DNA of 64,000 nucleotides from Candidatus Scybalocola faecigallinarum (GCA_018711005.1 DVIT01000019.1:1-64000); one strand, 5' to 3'; counted from the stretch's first letter, positions 20,554 to 30,456 are shown. A program made the numbers and translations. Notes: a model not told the origin generated them from the sequence alone.

Positions 20554-22161
20554 CTATAACATCTTTTTTAAATCTTCCTCCGGTGTGCTGATTGGAGAAA
20601 TTTCATAGTTTTCTACCAGGTAATTCAGCACATTCGGGGACACAAACGCCGGAAGTGTGGGCCCCAGAAAGATCTTTTTAATCCCCAGATGAAGGAGCGT
20701 CAGTAAAATACATACTGCCTTTTGCTCATACCAGGACAATACCATGGACAGAGGCAGGTCATTAACACCGCAGCCAAAAGCATCAGCCAGAGCCAGAGCC
20801 ACTTTGATGGCACTGTAGGCGTCGTTACACTGGCCCATATCCATGATTCTGGGCAAGCCTCCGATCGTTCCCAGATCCAGATCATTAAATCGGTATTTCC
20901 CGCAGGCCAGCGTCAGGATCATAGTATCCTTTGGCGCCTGCTTAACAAATTCTGTGTAATAATTACGGCCCGGCCTGGCGCCGTCACAGCCGCCCACAAG
21001 GAAGAAATGCCGGATAGCGCCGGATTTTACCGCTTCAACAACCTTGTCTGCCACAGACAGCACTGTCCCATGGCCAAAGCCGGTCATTACCTGATGTCCT
21101 CCGTTGATCCCGGTAAATTCCATATCCTCATCATAGCCGCCAAGCTCAAGGGCTTTTTGGATGACCGGTGTAAAATCCTTATCTTCTCCAATATGCACCA
21201 TTCCCGGGTAGGACACCACTTCTGTCGTAAATACCCGGTCCGCGTAGCTGTCCTTTACCGGCATGAGACAGTTTGTTGTAAAAAGTACAGGGGCCGGGAT
21301 ATTGGCAAATTCCTTCTGCTGATTCTGCCATGCCGTGCCGAAATTTCCCTTTAAATGAGGATAAGCCTTTAAAAGAGGATAGGCATGGGCCGGCAGCATT
21401 TCTCCATGGGTATAAATATTGATCCCTTTATCTTTTGTCTGCTCCAGCAAAAGCTTAAGATCATACAGATCGTGGCCGGTGATCACAATAAATGGTCCCT
21501 TTTCCACAGTCAGCGGTACGGTTACCGGCTCAGGTGTTCCAAATGTTTCCGTGTTGGCCTTGTCCAGCAATTCCATACATTTCAAATTGACTTCACCAAC
21601 CTGGAGCACTACAGGAAGCAGCTTGTCCGCAGGCCAGTCCAGGCCAAGGACAAATAAAGCCCGATAGAAAAATCCATTCACTGTATCGTCTGTATATCCC
21701 AGAATCATGGCATGATAAGCATAAGCCGCCATTCCCCGGATTCCAAAAAGGATCAGGGATTTCAGGGATCGTATATCTTCACCAGCCTCCCAGATTTCCT
21801 GTACAGAATAATCCTCTGTCTGGCCGCATGGATTGGCACAGGAAGAACACCCCGGAGAAACGGCCTCCTTTTCCTCATGAACCCGACGGATCATTTTTTC
21901 AATCGTTTCATTATTAAAGTTTACATTGGTAATGGTAGTAAAAAGGCCCTCCAACATGATCCGGTCTGTTTTTTCTGTCTTTTCATTATTGGCACATGCC
22001 CTTGCCAGTCCGATCAGCGCACCGGTCAGCTTATCCTGAAGTCCGGCAGTATCCGCCTTTTTTCCACACACGCCTGCATTTCCCATGCAGCCGGTACATC
22101 CTGCCGTCTGCTCACACTGAAAACAAAACATTCTCTTTTCCATTCGCTCCGCCTCCGTCAA
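20554..22161 (-). CDS. hcp: Hydroxylamine reductase / hybrid cluster protein
   Basis: MFCFQCEQTAGCTGCMGNAGVCGKKADTAGLQD; VGGCDGARPGRNYYTEFVKQ. Confidence 0.96.
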   Translation of the reverse strand: MTEAERMEKRMFCFQCEQTAGCTGCMGNAGVCGKKADTAGLQDKLTGALIGLARACANNEKTEKTDRIMLEGLFTTITNVNFNNETIEKMIRRVHEEKEAVSPGCSSCANPCGQTEDYSVQEIWEAGEDIRSLKSLILFGIRGMAAYAYHAMILGYTDDTVNGFFYRALFVLGLDWPADKLLPVVLQVGEVNLKCMELLDKANTETFGTPEPVTVPLTVEKGPFIVITGHDLYDLKLLLEQTKDKGINIYTHGEMLPAHAYPLLKAYPHLKGNFGTAWQNQQKEFANIPAPVLFTTNCLMPVKDSYADRVFTTEVVSYPGMVHIGEDKDFTPVIQKALELGGYDEDMEFTGINGGHQVMTGFGHGTVLSVADKVVEAVKSGAIRHFFLVGGCDGARPGRNYYTEFVKQAPKDTMILTLACGKYRFNDLDLGTIGGLPRIMDMGQCNDAYSAIKVALALADAFGCGVNDLPLSMVLSWYEQKAVCILLTLLHLGIKKIFLGPTLPAFVSPNVLNYLVENYEISPISTPEEDLKKML

Positions 22162-22808
22162 TCCAGGATCTTTCCATCAATAGAAATCGTCACAACCTGC
22201 CACGGGATCATTTTCCCGCTGGCCATAAGGGCTTTTTTCACGGCATTTTCCAGACCGCCGCAGCAAGGCACCTCCATGCGGACAACAGTAACACTTTTTA
22301 TAGCATTTTGCCGAAGGATCTCTGTCAGCTTTTCGCTATAATCCACACTATCCAGCTTTGGGCATCCCACAAGGGTAATTTTGCCCCGGATGAAATCATT
22401 ATGGAAATTTCCATAGGCAAATGCTGTACAATCGGCGGCTACAAGAAGCTTTGCGCCTTCAAAATAGGGCGCTTTTACAGGCGCCAGCTTGATCTGAACC
22501 GGCCACTGGGAAAGCTGGGACTCTGGCCCGCTGGTCTCGCTGGTACCGGATGAAACTGAAGCAGCTGCCCGGGCTTCCATATGGGCCTTAACCGCCTTCT
22601 CATCATAAGCCGCAGCCTCCCGTTCAACAAAAGAAATAGCCCCTGCCGGACAGGAAGGCAGGCAGTCTCCCAAACCGTCGCAATAATCATCTCTTAAAAG
22701 ACGGGCTTTACCATCAACCATGCCAATAGCGCCTTCATGGCAGGCATTGGCACACAGGCCGCAGCCATTACATTTTTCTTCATCAATATGGATAATCCTT
22801 CGGATCAT
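22158..22808 (-). CDS. 4Fe-4S binding protein
   Basis: HIDEEKCNGCGLCANACHEGAIGMVDGKARLLRDDYCDGLGDCLPSCPAGAI; 4-nt overlap with hcp. Confidence 0.9.
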   Translation of the reverse strand: MIRRIIHIDEEKCNGCGLCANACHEGAIGMVDGKARLLRDDYCDGLGDCLPSCPAGAISFVEREAAAYDEKAVKAHMEARAAASVSSGTSETSGPESQLSQWPVQIKLAPVKAPYFEGAKLLVAADCTAFAYGNFHNDFIRGKITLVGCPKLDSVDYSEKLTEILRQNAIKSVTVVRMEVPCCGGLENAVKKALMASGKMIPWQVVTISIDGKILD

Positions 22809-22883
22809 AAATATTCCTCCTGACTTTTACATCTGTGTTTTCGTATCTATGCTCCTATCATACCTTAAGATGCTTTTTAAATC

Positions 22884-22899
22884 TGTTGTTTTAACAACA
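22884..22899. promoter_or_regulatory. Candidate operator between hcp operon and Crp/Fnr gene
   Basis: TGTTGTTTTAACAACA dyad in the divergent intergenic region. Confidence 0.35.
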
Positions 22900-22980
22900 T
22901 TTTAAAAAACATATTCTTGACAGATATAAATCATCTCTATATATTTTTAGATAAGAAAACGAAAAGGGGTGATCGCTTTT

Positions 22981-23688
22981 ATGGACACTCAGACATTTAA
23001 AGAAACACGGATATTTAAAGATACTCAGATGCTTAAGGATACCCGGCTTTTTAAAGACATTGGACCGGAAGATATAGACAGCTTATTAAATTGTCTGGGT
23101 GCATACGCCCGGACATATAAAAAAGGGGAAGTCATTTACGCCGCCGCCCGTCCGGTCACTGCCATGGGCCTTGTCCTGTCCGGCAAAGTGCGCATCGAGC
23201 AAACCGATGTTTGGGGCAATCAAAATATTTTCGGATATGCCGGGCCCGGACAGGTCTTTGCAGAATCCTATGCCTGCGCCCCAAAAGAAACGATGATGGT
23301 TGATGTGACGGCAGCTTCAGACTGTCAGATCTTATTTTTAAATGTACACAAGATCCTTACTACATGCCCGTCGGCCTGTGCCTTCCACAGCCGCCTTATC
23401 GCTAACCTGCTTACAGTGATGGCCACCAAAAACATGAGCCTGTCACGAAAGATCAATGACATTTCCCACAGATCCATTCGGGAACGGCTTTTGTCCTATC
23501 TGTCGTATCAGGCCATGAAATCCGGGAGCAATACCTTTGACATTCCGTTTAACCGCCAGGAGCTTGCCGATTATCTGTGTGTGGACCGAAGCGCACTTTC
23601 CAAGGAGCTGGGGAAAATGAAAAAAGACGGCCTGCTTACATGGCAGAAAAATCATTTCCATGTCTATGATACCTTTTTGCAGGAATGA
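22981..23688 (+). CDS. Crp/Fnr family transcriptional regulator (HcpR-like by context)
   Basis: cNMP-like N-term and FNRQELADYLCVDRSALSKELGKMKKDGLL HTH; divergent from hcp. Confidence 0.88.
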   Translation: MDTQTFKETRIFKDTQMLKDTRLFKDIGPEDIDSLLNCLGAYARTYKKGEVIYAAARPVTAMGLVLSGKVRIEQTDVWGNQNIFGYAGPGQVFAESYACAPKETMMVDVTAASDCQILFLNVHKILTTCPSACAFHSRLIANLLTVMATKNMSLSRKINDISHRSIRERLLSYLSYQAMKSGSNTFDIPFNRQELADYLCVDRSALSKELGKMKKDGLLTWQKNHFHVYDTFLQE

Positions 23689-23731
23689 TCTGCAGCGCCC
23701 TTAAAATACACCTAAAGGAGAACCTTGCACA

Positions 23732-24190
23732 ATGAAACCCGAATATCTGTACATTCCGGCCGCCGCTGCTGTCCTGATCCTGGCTGTTGTCCTTTTGATC
23801 ATTTATCGAAAGCACAATTATTATCCTTATGCAGCAAAACATATTTTAACCAAAAGGGAATATCGCTTTTATCAGATTTTAAAAGAAATCGCTGATGAAT
23901 ACGGCTGTATCGTCTGCCCAAAGGTGGGTGTTAAGGATCTTTTAGCCGTTACAGATAAGAAAAACTATATGAAATATTTCCACAAGATCGCACAAAAACA
24001 TGTGGACTTTGTGATCTGCGACCAGGATCTGTATGTTCTTTTTGCCATCGAGCTGGATGATTCCAGCCATGAAACACGGGAGGCAAAAATAAGGGATCAC
24101 TTTAAGGATAAGGCCTTCGCCGCGGCCCGGATCCCGCTGCGCCGCATCCGGGATATTGATGCCCGGGAAATACGAAAATTATTCAGCTAA
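23732..24190 (+). CDS. DUF2726 domain-containing membrane-anchored protein
   Basis: LTKREYRFYQILKEIADEYGCIVCPKVGVKDLL...FVICDQDLYVLFAIELDDSSH. Confidence 0.85.
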   Translation: MKPEYLYIPAAAAVLILAVVLLIIYRKHNYYPYAAKHILTKREYRFYQILKEIADEYGCIVCPKVGVKDLLAVTDKKNYMKYFHKIAQKHVDFVICDQDLYVLFAIELDDSSHETREAKIRDHFKDKAFAAARIPLRRIRDIDAREIRKLFS

Positions 24191-24210
24191 GTATACGATC
24201 TGCTCAAACG

Positions 24211-24255
24211 AACACAGGCGTCCGAAACCGCAGCAGAGTTTCGGACGCCTGTGTT
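24211..24255. terminator. Bidirectional intrinsic terminator
   Basis: AACACAGGCGTCCGAAAC..GTTTCGGACGCCTGTGTT. Confidence 0.85.
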
Positions 24256-24355
24256 GTTTTTAGCGCCAAAGGCGCCGGGAATGACACTTTGTGCCTTCAT
24301 CCGGGGGCTCAATGCTGAGGATCGGAAGGACCGGCCATTTCCCATAAAACTTCCC

Positions 24356-25711
24356 TTACTTTTCTTCTGTTTTTTCTTCAGTATCGTCTTTCTCAGGCTC
24401 CACCTCCTGGCGCTCCACAAGAACCTCTTTGATCCTCCGGTTTTCGATCTCGGTCACATGAAAGATCAGAGAATCAAATTTCAGGTCAAATGTGGTCCCG
24501 TCCTTAGGGATCGTATGTAGCTGAGAAAATACAAAACCGCCTACAGTATCATAATCCGGGCTTTCCAGACTGTCTACGCCTAATTCTTCGGAAAGGCTTT
24601 CAATATCACACTCACCGTTGACTCTCCAAACTGTTTCTGAAATCTGTTCAAGCTCTTTTTCTTCCGATGCATCATACTCATCGTAAATATTTCCAACGAT
24701 TTCTTCCAGCAGGTCCTCCATGGTAATAATACCGCTGACCTGCCCAAACTCGTCAATAACAACAGCAAAATGGATCTTTTTCATCTGCATGTCTTTAAAC
24801 AGCTTATCCGCGGAAATACTTTCCGGAATAAAATAAGGCGCCCGCAAAAACTTTTTAAGATCTTTGCGCTCCTGGGAATCCGCCATCAGAAAATCTCTGG
24901 CATAAAGCACTCCTACTATATCATCAAAATCCTTATCGAATACAGGAAATCTGGACTTTCCACTGTTTCGGATAACATCAAGGACTTCGTTTTCATCCGC
25001 TTTCAGCGAAAGAAATGTAACGTCTGTACTGTGGGTCATAATATCTCTTGCCGGAGTATCATCAAATGCAAACACGTTCTGGATCCATTCCTTCTCGTCT
25101 TCATCAATGACACCCTTTTCCTCGCCAAGGTCTACCATCATACGGATTTCTTCTTCCGTTACGCTTTCTTCCTCTGCCTCGGTTTTAAACCGAAGGATCT
25201 TTAACACCACATTGGTAGATAAAGACAGGAAAAAGATGACCGGGCGCATAACAAAAGCTACGGCACTGACAACGCGGCATGAAAATTTAGCCACCTGATA
25301 GGATTTCTGCATGGCAATTCTTTTAGGTACCAGCTCTCCAAAAATCAATGTAAAATACGACAATATAATGGTGATCGCAATTACGGAAAGAGTATTGAGT
25401 ACTGAAAGCGGGATCCCGTGGAATCCTATATCATTATATACCCAATCAACTAAATACTGAGCAAAATTATCGGCCGCAAAAGCACTGCCTAAAAATCCGG
25501 CCAGGGTGATCCCTACCTGAATAGTCGATAAGAAGCCTGTAGGTTCTTCAACCAGCCTGAGCAGGCGATTTGCTGTCTTATCGCCATCTTCAGCCAGCTT
25601 TTTAAGCTTTGTCGTATTTAACGAAACGACCGCGATTTCCGTAGCTGCAAAAAACGCATTAATCAAAATCAATATGACCTGTAAAAGTATCTGTTGGGGA
25701 ACTGAGTCCAA
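24356..25711 (-). CDS. Hemolysin family / CNNM-CBS transporter protein
   Basis: DUF21 TM region, CBS pair, CorC-HlyC C-term (VNGECDIESLSEELGVD..YDTVGGFVFSQL). Confidence 0.93.
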   Translation of the reverse strand: MDSVPQQILLQVILILINAFFAATEIAVVSLNTTKLKKLAEDGDKTANRLLRLVEEPTGFLSTIQVGITLAGFLGSAFAADNFAQYLVDWVYNDIGFHGIPLSVLNTLSVIAITIILSYFTLIFGELVPKRIAMQKSYQVAKFSCRVVSAVAFVMRPVIFFLSLSTNVVLKILRFKTEAEEESVTEEEIRMMVDLGEEKGVIDEDEKEWIQNVFAFDDTPARDIMTHSTDVTFLSLKADENEVLDVIRNSGKSRFPVFDKDFDDIVGVLYARDFLMADSQERKDLKKFLRAPYFIPESISADKLFKDMQMKKIHFAVVIDEFGQVSGIITMEDLLEEIVGNIYDEYDASEEKELEQISETVWRVNGECDIESLSEELGVDSLESPDYDTVGGFVFSQLHTIPKDGTTFDLKFDSLIFHVTEIENRRIKEVLVERQEVEPEKDDTEEKTEEK

Positions 25712-26077
25712 TCAAAATCACTCCTTTTAAAAATAAAAACATAATGTTACTTCAGACACGCACTCTCTCATCTGTGAGGCGTCCCCGGACATACCTTATA
25801 TAAGGCCTGCCTTGTCTTTCCTGCTTCCCACGATGCCCCCCAGCCATGGTCTTTTGGAAATAAAAAAAGAGCTTTGATGGGCAGCAAAAAAATGGCTCAG
25901 CGAACGTGAAACCCATTTCTTTTTTTAATTGCCTTTCCTCATCAAAACACCTCAAACTTAAAATCAGTGACCTTATAAAACATATATCGGGTCTATCATA
26001 TCAGAAAACTTTTAAATTGTCAAATTATTGTTTGAGCATGAGGCAGAAAATCTTAATTTCCACAAGCAAATATCCTG

Positions 26078-26131
26078 TCTGTAAAACAAAAAAAATCTGT
26101 CCTTTAGATGGGTGCTCGTAAGACAGTAATT
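26078..26131. repeat. Left arm of large inverted repeat split by mobile element
   Basis: Reverse complement ATTACTGTCTTACGAGCACCCATCTAAAGGACAGATTTTTTTTGTTTTACAGA aligns with 32228-32281. Confidence 0.75.
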
Positions 26132-26579
26132 CTAAGAAATTACTATTTTACGGCATCTGTCTGACAGGATTGGGAAACAAACGAACATACGGCATTCAGC
26201 TTTGGCTGAGTGCCGTTGTTTGTTTTTGGGGTGAAAAACCTTGTTTTTTCGCCCTGTATGGTAGGGATAGTGAAACGGGTGAAATAGTTGCCGTTTTCAT
26301 GGTAAAAGCCATACGAAACAGCGAATCACGCCATAATGAACCCCGTTCGTTTGGAAGTGCGAATATTTGTGGTTTCGTGAATAAACCCACCAAGCCGTTA
26401 AGTTGATGGTGGTCTGTTTCGATGCAGAGTATGATTCCACCTGCAAAAATCGTCCCTTTTGCCTTTGGTTCATAGAAAAGTTACACTTTAATGCGATAAA
26501 TTTCGGTGATCCTATTGAAAAATGACACATCTTCGTGCTATAATGTGTGTACACACAAATGTAAATGGAGGTACGGCAG

Positions 26580-26825
26580 ATGAAGAAGTTATTGTCTTGT
26601 GCGTTCAATATGGATAGCGGATGCGTGGAGCTGAAGTTCGACGATGGCACTATGATTGCCATTAACTGCACCGCCGTGGAAAACGAAGTCGCTGACAATA
26701 TGTATCAGCGGTCAGAGCTTGATTATCTTATCTACAATGACCCGTTGGCGTATGCCGACCTCGTTTTGAATGGTGACCCGGAGGCATATCTCAAAGTAGT
26801 TACTGAGTACAAGCCTTTGGATTAG
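26580..26825 (+). CDS. DUF6061 family small protein
   Basis: MKKLLSCAFNMDSGCVELKFDDGTMIAINCTAVENEVADNMYQRSELDYLIYNDPLAYADLVLNGD. Confidence 0.7.
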   Translation: MKKLLSCAFNMDSGCVELKFDDGTMIAINCTAVENEVADNMYQRSELDYLIYNDPLAYADLVLNGDPEAYLKVVTEYKPLD

Positions 26826-26851
26826 TCTATGAAGATTGGAAGAAAGACAAC

Positions 26852-27619
26852 ATGAGCATTATTAAAAACGAAATACCGATATTGGAGTTTGATACCGAGC
26901 AAACGGCGGTCATCAACCCCACTCACGAAAAATTAGATTTGAAGCTCCCGAAAAAGTGCGTGTTCGCTTTCCTTGGTGAGTATATCGACGAATACGCAAG
27001 CAAGACGGAAACTCAGAAGGTATCTGAGTTTGTCAGCGCAACGAAGCTTTGGCCGATCTACATAACGAAATACAAGGGCGAAGAAATCGTGCTTTGCCAA
27101 GCCCCCGTAGGTGCTGCACCTGCGGCACAGATACTTGATTGGCTGATTGGCTACGGTGTACGTGAGATCATCTCTGCCGGTTCTTGCGGTGCGCTTGAAA
27201 AGTTTCCCGAAAGCACGTTCCTTGTTCCTTGCAAGGCTCTCCGTGATGAAGGAACATCTTATCACTATGCAGCACCTTCACGTTTTATGGAGATAAGCGA
27301 AAGAGCGAGAAAAGCAATCGAAGAAACCGTACTTGAACACGGAATGAAATATCAAGAGGTTATCACTTGGTCAACGGACGGATTCTTCCGTGAAACCAAG
27401 GAAAAGGTTGCATACCGAAAGAGTGAAGGTTGCTCCGTCGTTGAAATGGAGTGTTCGGCTCTTGCTGCTTGTTCCGCTTTCAGAGGTGCAACTTGGGGTA
27501 TGATACTCTACACCGCCGACAGCCTTGCCGACATAGATAAATACGACGAACGAAATTGGGGCGGCAACGCATACGAATATGCGCTGACTCTCTGCCTTGA
27601 TGCGGTGCTTAAACTATAA
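26852..27619 (+). CDS. Nucleoside phosphorylase family protein
   Basis: APVGAAPAAQILDWLIGYGVREIISAGSCGAL...SVVEMECSALAACSAFRG. Confidence 0.9.
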   Translation: MSIIKNEIPILEFDTEQTAVINPTHEKLDLKLPKKCVFAFLGEYIDEYASKTETQKVSEFVSATKLWPIYITKYKGEEIVLCQAPVGAAPAAQILDWLIGYGVREIISAGSCGALEKFPESTFLVPCKALRDEGTSYHYAAPSRFMEISERARKAIEETVLEHGMKYQEVITWSTDGFFRETKEKVAYRKSEGCSVVEMECSALAACSAFRGATWGMILYTADSLADIDKYDERNWGGNAYEYALTLCLDAVLKL

Positions 27620-27632
27620 GGAGAAATGTATT

Positions 27633-28160
27633 ATGGAAGAATTTATTTTGACACGACCGACGAGCGAGTACGCAAGTCAGCTGGCAGAATACAGACAGGA
27701 GTTTCTGGACGCAGGCAACTCCATGGACGGTTGCGGTCCTTTACGCAGATTTGAAAATCCCGAAGAATACATACAGATGTGCAAGGATTACGAAGATCCC
27801 AAAACGGTTCCTTCTCATTTAGTTCCGGCTACACAATTTCTTTTTGTCCGTAAGAGCGACAACAAGCTTGTAGGAATGATCCAAATCCGCCACCGGTTCA
27901 ATGATTTTCTTGAGAAGTATGCAGGTCATATCGGCTATTCCGTAAGACCGAGCGAAAGACGCAAGGGCTATGCAAAGGAAATGCTGAGAATGGTGCTTCC
28001 ATTCTGCCGTGAAATTGGAATTGACAAAGTAATGATTACCTGCATTGATGGTAACATTGGGAGTGAGAAGACAATCCTTGCAAACGGCGGCGTTTACGAA
28101 TATACAATACACGAACCAAACGAAAACGAAGATTTGAAAAGGTTCTGGATAACGCTGTGA
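27633..28160 (+). CDS. GNAT family N-acetyltransferase
   Basis: HIGYSVRPSERRKGYAKEMLRMVLPFCREIGIDKVMITC. Confidence 0.92.
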   Translation: MEEFILTRPTSEYASQLAEYRQEFLDAGNSMDGCGPLRRFENPEEYIQMCKDYEDPKTVPSHLVPATQFLFVRKSDNKLVGMIQIRHRFNDFLEKYAGHIGYSVRPSERRKGYAKEMLRMVLPFCREIGIDKVMITCIDGNIGSEKTILANGGVYEYTIHEPNENEDLKRFWITL

Positions 28161-28172
28161 TGGAGGTGCGAT

Positions 28173-28784
28173 GTGGTCAAATGGATATTCTTCGATGTTG
28201 GATCGACGCTCGTTGACGAAACCGAAGCATACAATCACAGAGTGCGAGAAATGATTGCCGGCACAAACATCACATTCCGAGAGTTTGACAATATTCGTAT
28301 TTCTCTTGCCCATCAAGGACTTGACGGCAATTCTGCTGCCATTAAACACTTTGGATTAACGAAAACTCCGTGGCACTCGGAAGATGAAATTCCATATTCA
28401 GATGCTCATAGCACATTGGCAGCTCTGCGTCAAAAAGGTTATAAACTTGGTATCATCGCAAACCAAAAAATTGGAACGGAAGAACGCTTGAAAGCGTGGG
28501 GCTTGCGTCAATACTTCAATGTAATTGCCGCTTCTGCAGAAATCGGATATGCTAAACCCGACAAAGAGATTTTTGAAAAGGCGTTTGAGCTTGCAAGGTG
28601 TACCGCAGAGGAAAGTGTTATGGTTGGTGATCGGCTCGATAATGACATAATCCCTGCCAACGCACTTGGTATGAAAACCGTGTGGCTCAAAAGCGGTCTT
28701 GCGAAATATCAAAGTGCAGACCTTGGCAATAGAGTTGCGGATTATCAGATTTACAAGCTATCTGAGCTGCTTTGCATCTTATAA
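28173..28784 (+). CDS. HAD family hydrolase
   Basis: WIFFDVGSTLVDE...VMVGDRLDNDIIPANALGMKTVWLKSG; GTG start. Confidence 0.92.
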   Translation: MVKWIFFDVGSTLVDETEAYNHRVREMIAGTNITFREFDNIRISLAHQGLDGNSAAIKHFGLTKTPWHSEDEIPYSDAHSTLAALRQKGYKLGIIANQKIGTEERLKAWGLRQYFNVIAASAEIGYAKPDKEIFEKAFELARCTAEESVMVGDRLDNDIIPANALGMKTVWLKSGLAKYQSADLGNRVADYQIYKLSELLCIL

Positions 28785-28809
28785 ACCAAGTAGAAATTGA
28801 GGAAACATT

Positions 28810-29157
28810 ATGCCAGATAACAGAAATCGAAAACGACCGATACAGGTAAAGTTCTTCGTAGATGAAAAAGAGCAAGCTCTGATAAAAAAGAAAATGGAGC
28901 TGGCAGGCATTGAGAACATGAGTGCCTATATCCGCAAAATGGTAATCGACGGGTACGTTGTAAAATTGGATATGCCCGAACTTCGTGAGCTGACCCTTAG
29001 AATGAAAAGCATCTCCAACAGCGAAAACCAAATTGCTAAGCGTGTCAATTCCACCGGCAATATCTACGAAGCAGACATTGAAGAAATCAAAAAGAACCAA
29101 GAAGAAATTTATGAGGGAATCCGAAAAATCCTTACTTCACTTTCCAAGATAAAGTGA
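28810..29157 (+). CDS. MobC-like plasmid mobilization relaxosome protein
   Basis: KFFVDEKEQALIKKKMELAGIENMSAYIRKMVIDGYV...SNSENQIAKRVNSTGNIY. Confidence 0.8.
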   Translation: MPDNRNRKRPIQVKFFVDEKEQALIKKKMELAGIENMSAYIRKMVIDGYVVKLDMPELRELTLRMKSISNSENQIAKRVNSTGNIYEADIEEIKKNQEEIYEGIRKILTSLSKIK

Positions 29158-29159
29158 AG

Positions 29160-29430
29160 TTCAGCTCCGCAGGAGCGTAGCCGATTTTGAAAAAATCGTT
29201 AAAGGGTTTGGGATGTTGCCCAACAAGTTTTTGCAAAAGTCAGCGATGCTGAAATTTGCAAAAAGCACGATGTGTGTCCACACGTGCATTGCTTGCCAAG
29301 TATGTTTTTAACATAATGGCAAGTATGCAAAGTGGGTACCGCCGTGCCCTGCTTGCCAAGTCTGAAATTGCAGAGTGTACATACACCTGCTGTGCTTGCT
29401 ATTCTACGTTTCCCCATGATAGCAAGTGCC
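29160..29430. other. Candidate oriT / repeat-rich noncoding region
   Basis: No credible ORF; inverted repeats CTTGCCA..TGGCAAG (~29292-29323) and CTTGCTAT..ATAGCAAG (~29394-29426) immediately downstream of mobC-like gene. Confidence 0.35.
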
Positions 29431-29589
29431 ATTTTCTAAATGGAAATCGGCGGCAACCGCCGCCTTGTCTGCCCAAAAGCAAAACGGACGGATGCTGTCA
29501 ATGGCGGCGAAGCCGTTCATCTTGACCATTGACAGTGTTCGGCTGTTTTGCTATCCCGAGAAGATGTTTGTACCAAGGAGGATTATATA

Positions 29590-30042
29590 ATGCGAGCGCC
29601 TTTCCAAATACTTGCAATACCATATCAGATTATTGATGGCTCTCCGAGATACTGTGTGTTTCACCGTGCCGATCATGACCAATGGCAGTTTATAGCCGGA
29701 GGTGGCGAAGATAATGAAACGCCATTGGAAGCGGCAAAAAGAGAAACTGTCGAGGAAGGCGGAGTGCAGGCTGACAAGTGGATTGAGCTGAAAAGCCTGT
29801 CTTATATCCCTGTTACAATCATATCTGAAAAGCGCCGTCAGCATTGGAACAAGGACACCCATGTTATTCCCGAGTACACTTTTGGTTTTGAGTGCAAAGA
29901 AGATATACAGTTATCTCACGAGCATACCGAGTGTGTTTGGTTGACCTACGAAGAAGCGAATCAAAAACTCAAATGGGATTCAAATCGTACTGCACTTTAT
30001 GAATTGAACTGTCGTTTGAAAGAAACGAATCGAAGCGAATGA
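29590..30042 (+). CDS. NUDIX hydrolase
   Basis: GGGEDNETPLEAAKRETVEEGG Nudix-box-like motif. Confidence 0.88.
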   Translation: MRAPFQILAIPYQIIDGSPRYCVFHRADHDQWQFIAGGGEDNETPLEAAKRETVEEGGVQADKWIELKSLSYIPVTIISEKRRQHWNKDTHVIPEYTFGFECKEDIQLSHEHTECVWLTYEEANQKLKWDSNRTALYELNCRLKETNRSE

Positions 30043-30063
30043 AAGAAAAGGAGGTTCGACATC

Positions 30064-30456
30064 ATGGATGAAAAACGCAAAGAGGAAGAAATCCTCGAAC
30101 TCACCGCCGACGAAATTGACGAGCTTGTGTTTGAGGAACAGCTTGCAAGCGGCGAGTATGACGAGGAAATTCCCGAATACTATTTCTCTAATCCCGACCC
30201 GTATGCCAAGGTCGAGCCTCGCCCCGATGATGCCCCCAAGCGTGAGTTTACTTTCGATGAAAAGGGCAACATCGTTGTCAAGAATTTGTCTGCCTTTTGG
30301 TTGCCCGATGTAAAAATCGTGGACGAGATCGGCGGCACAGAATACACAGTTACAGGCAGCTATGAGGGTACGGAAACTCTCGATAAGAAGCTCCACCGCA
30401 TTATGGAGCAGAACGTTGCCGATGATGAATTAGGTATCACGGAGGATGGCGAATGA
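30064..30456 (+). CDS. Hypothetical acidic protein, translationally coupled to recombinase
   Basis: 130 aa, overlaps recombinase start by 4 nt, good RBS (aaaggagg). Confidence 0.7.
   Translation: MDEKRKEEEILELTADEIDELVFEEQLASGEYDEEIPEYYFSNPDPYAKVEPRPDDAPKREFTFDEKGNIVVKNLSAFWLPDVKIVDEIGGTEYTVTGSYEGTETLDKKLHRIMEQNVADDELGITEDGE

Noticed and set aside
24211-24255. Long perfect inverted repeat as a mobile palindrome
   Set aside because: Located exactly between convergent genes with T-rich tails; an ordinary bidirectional terminator unrelated to P1/P2.
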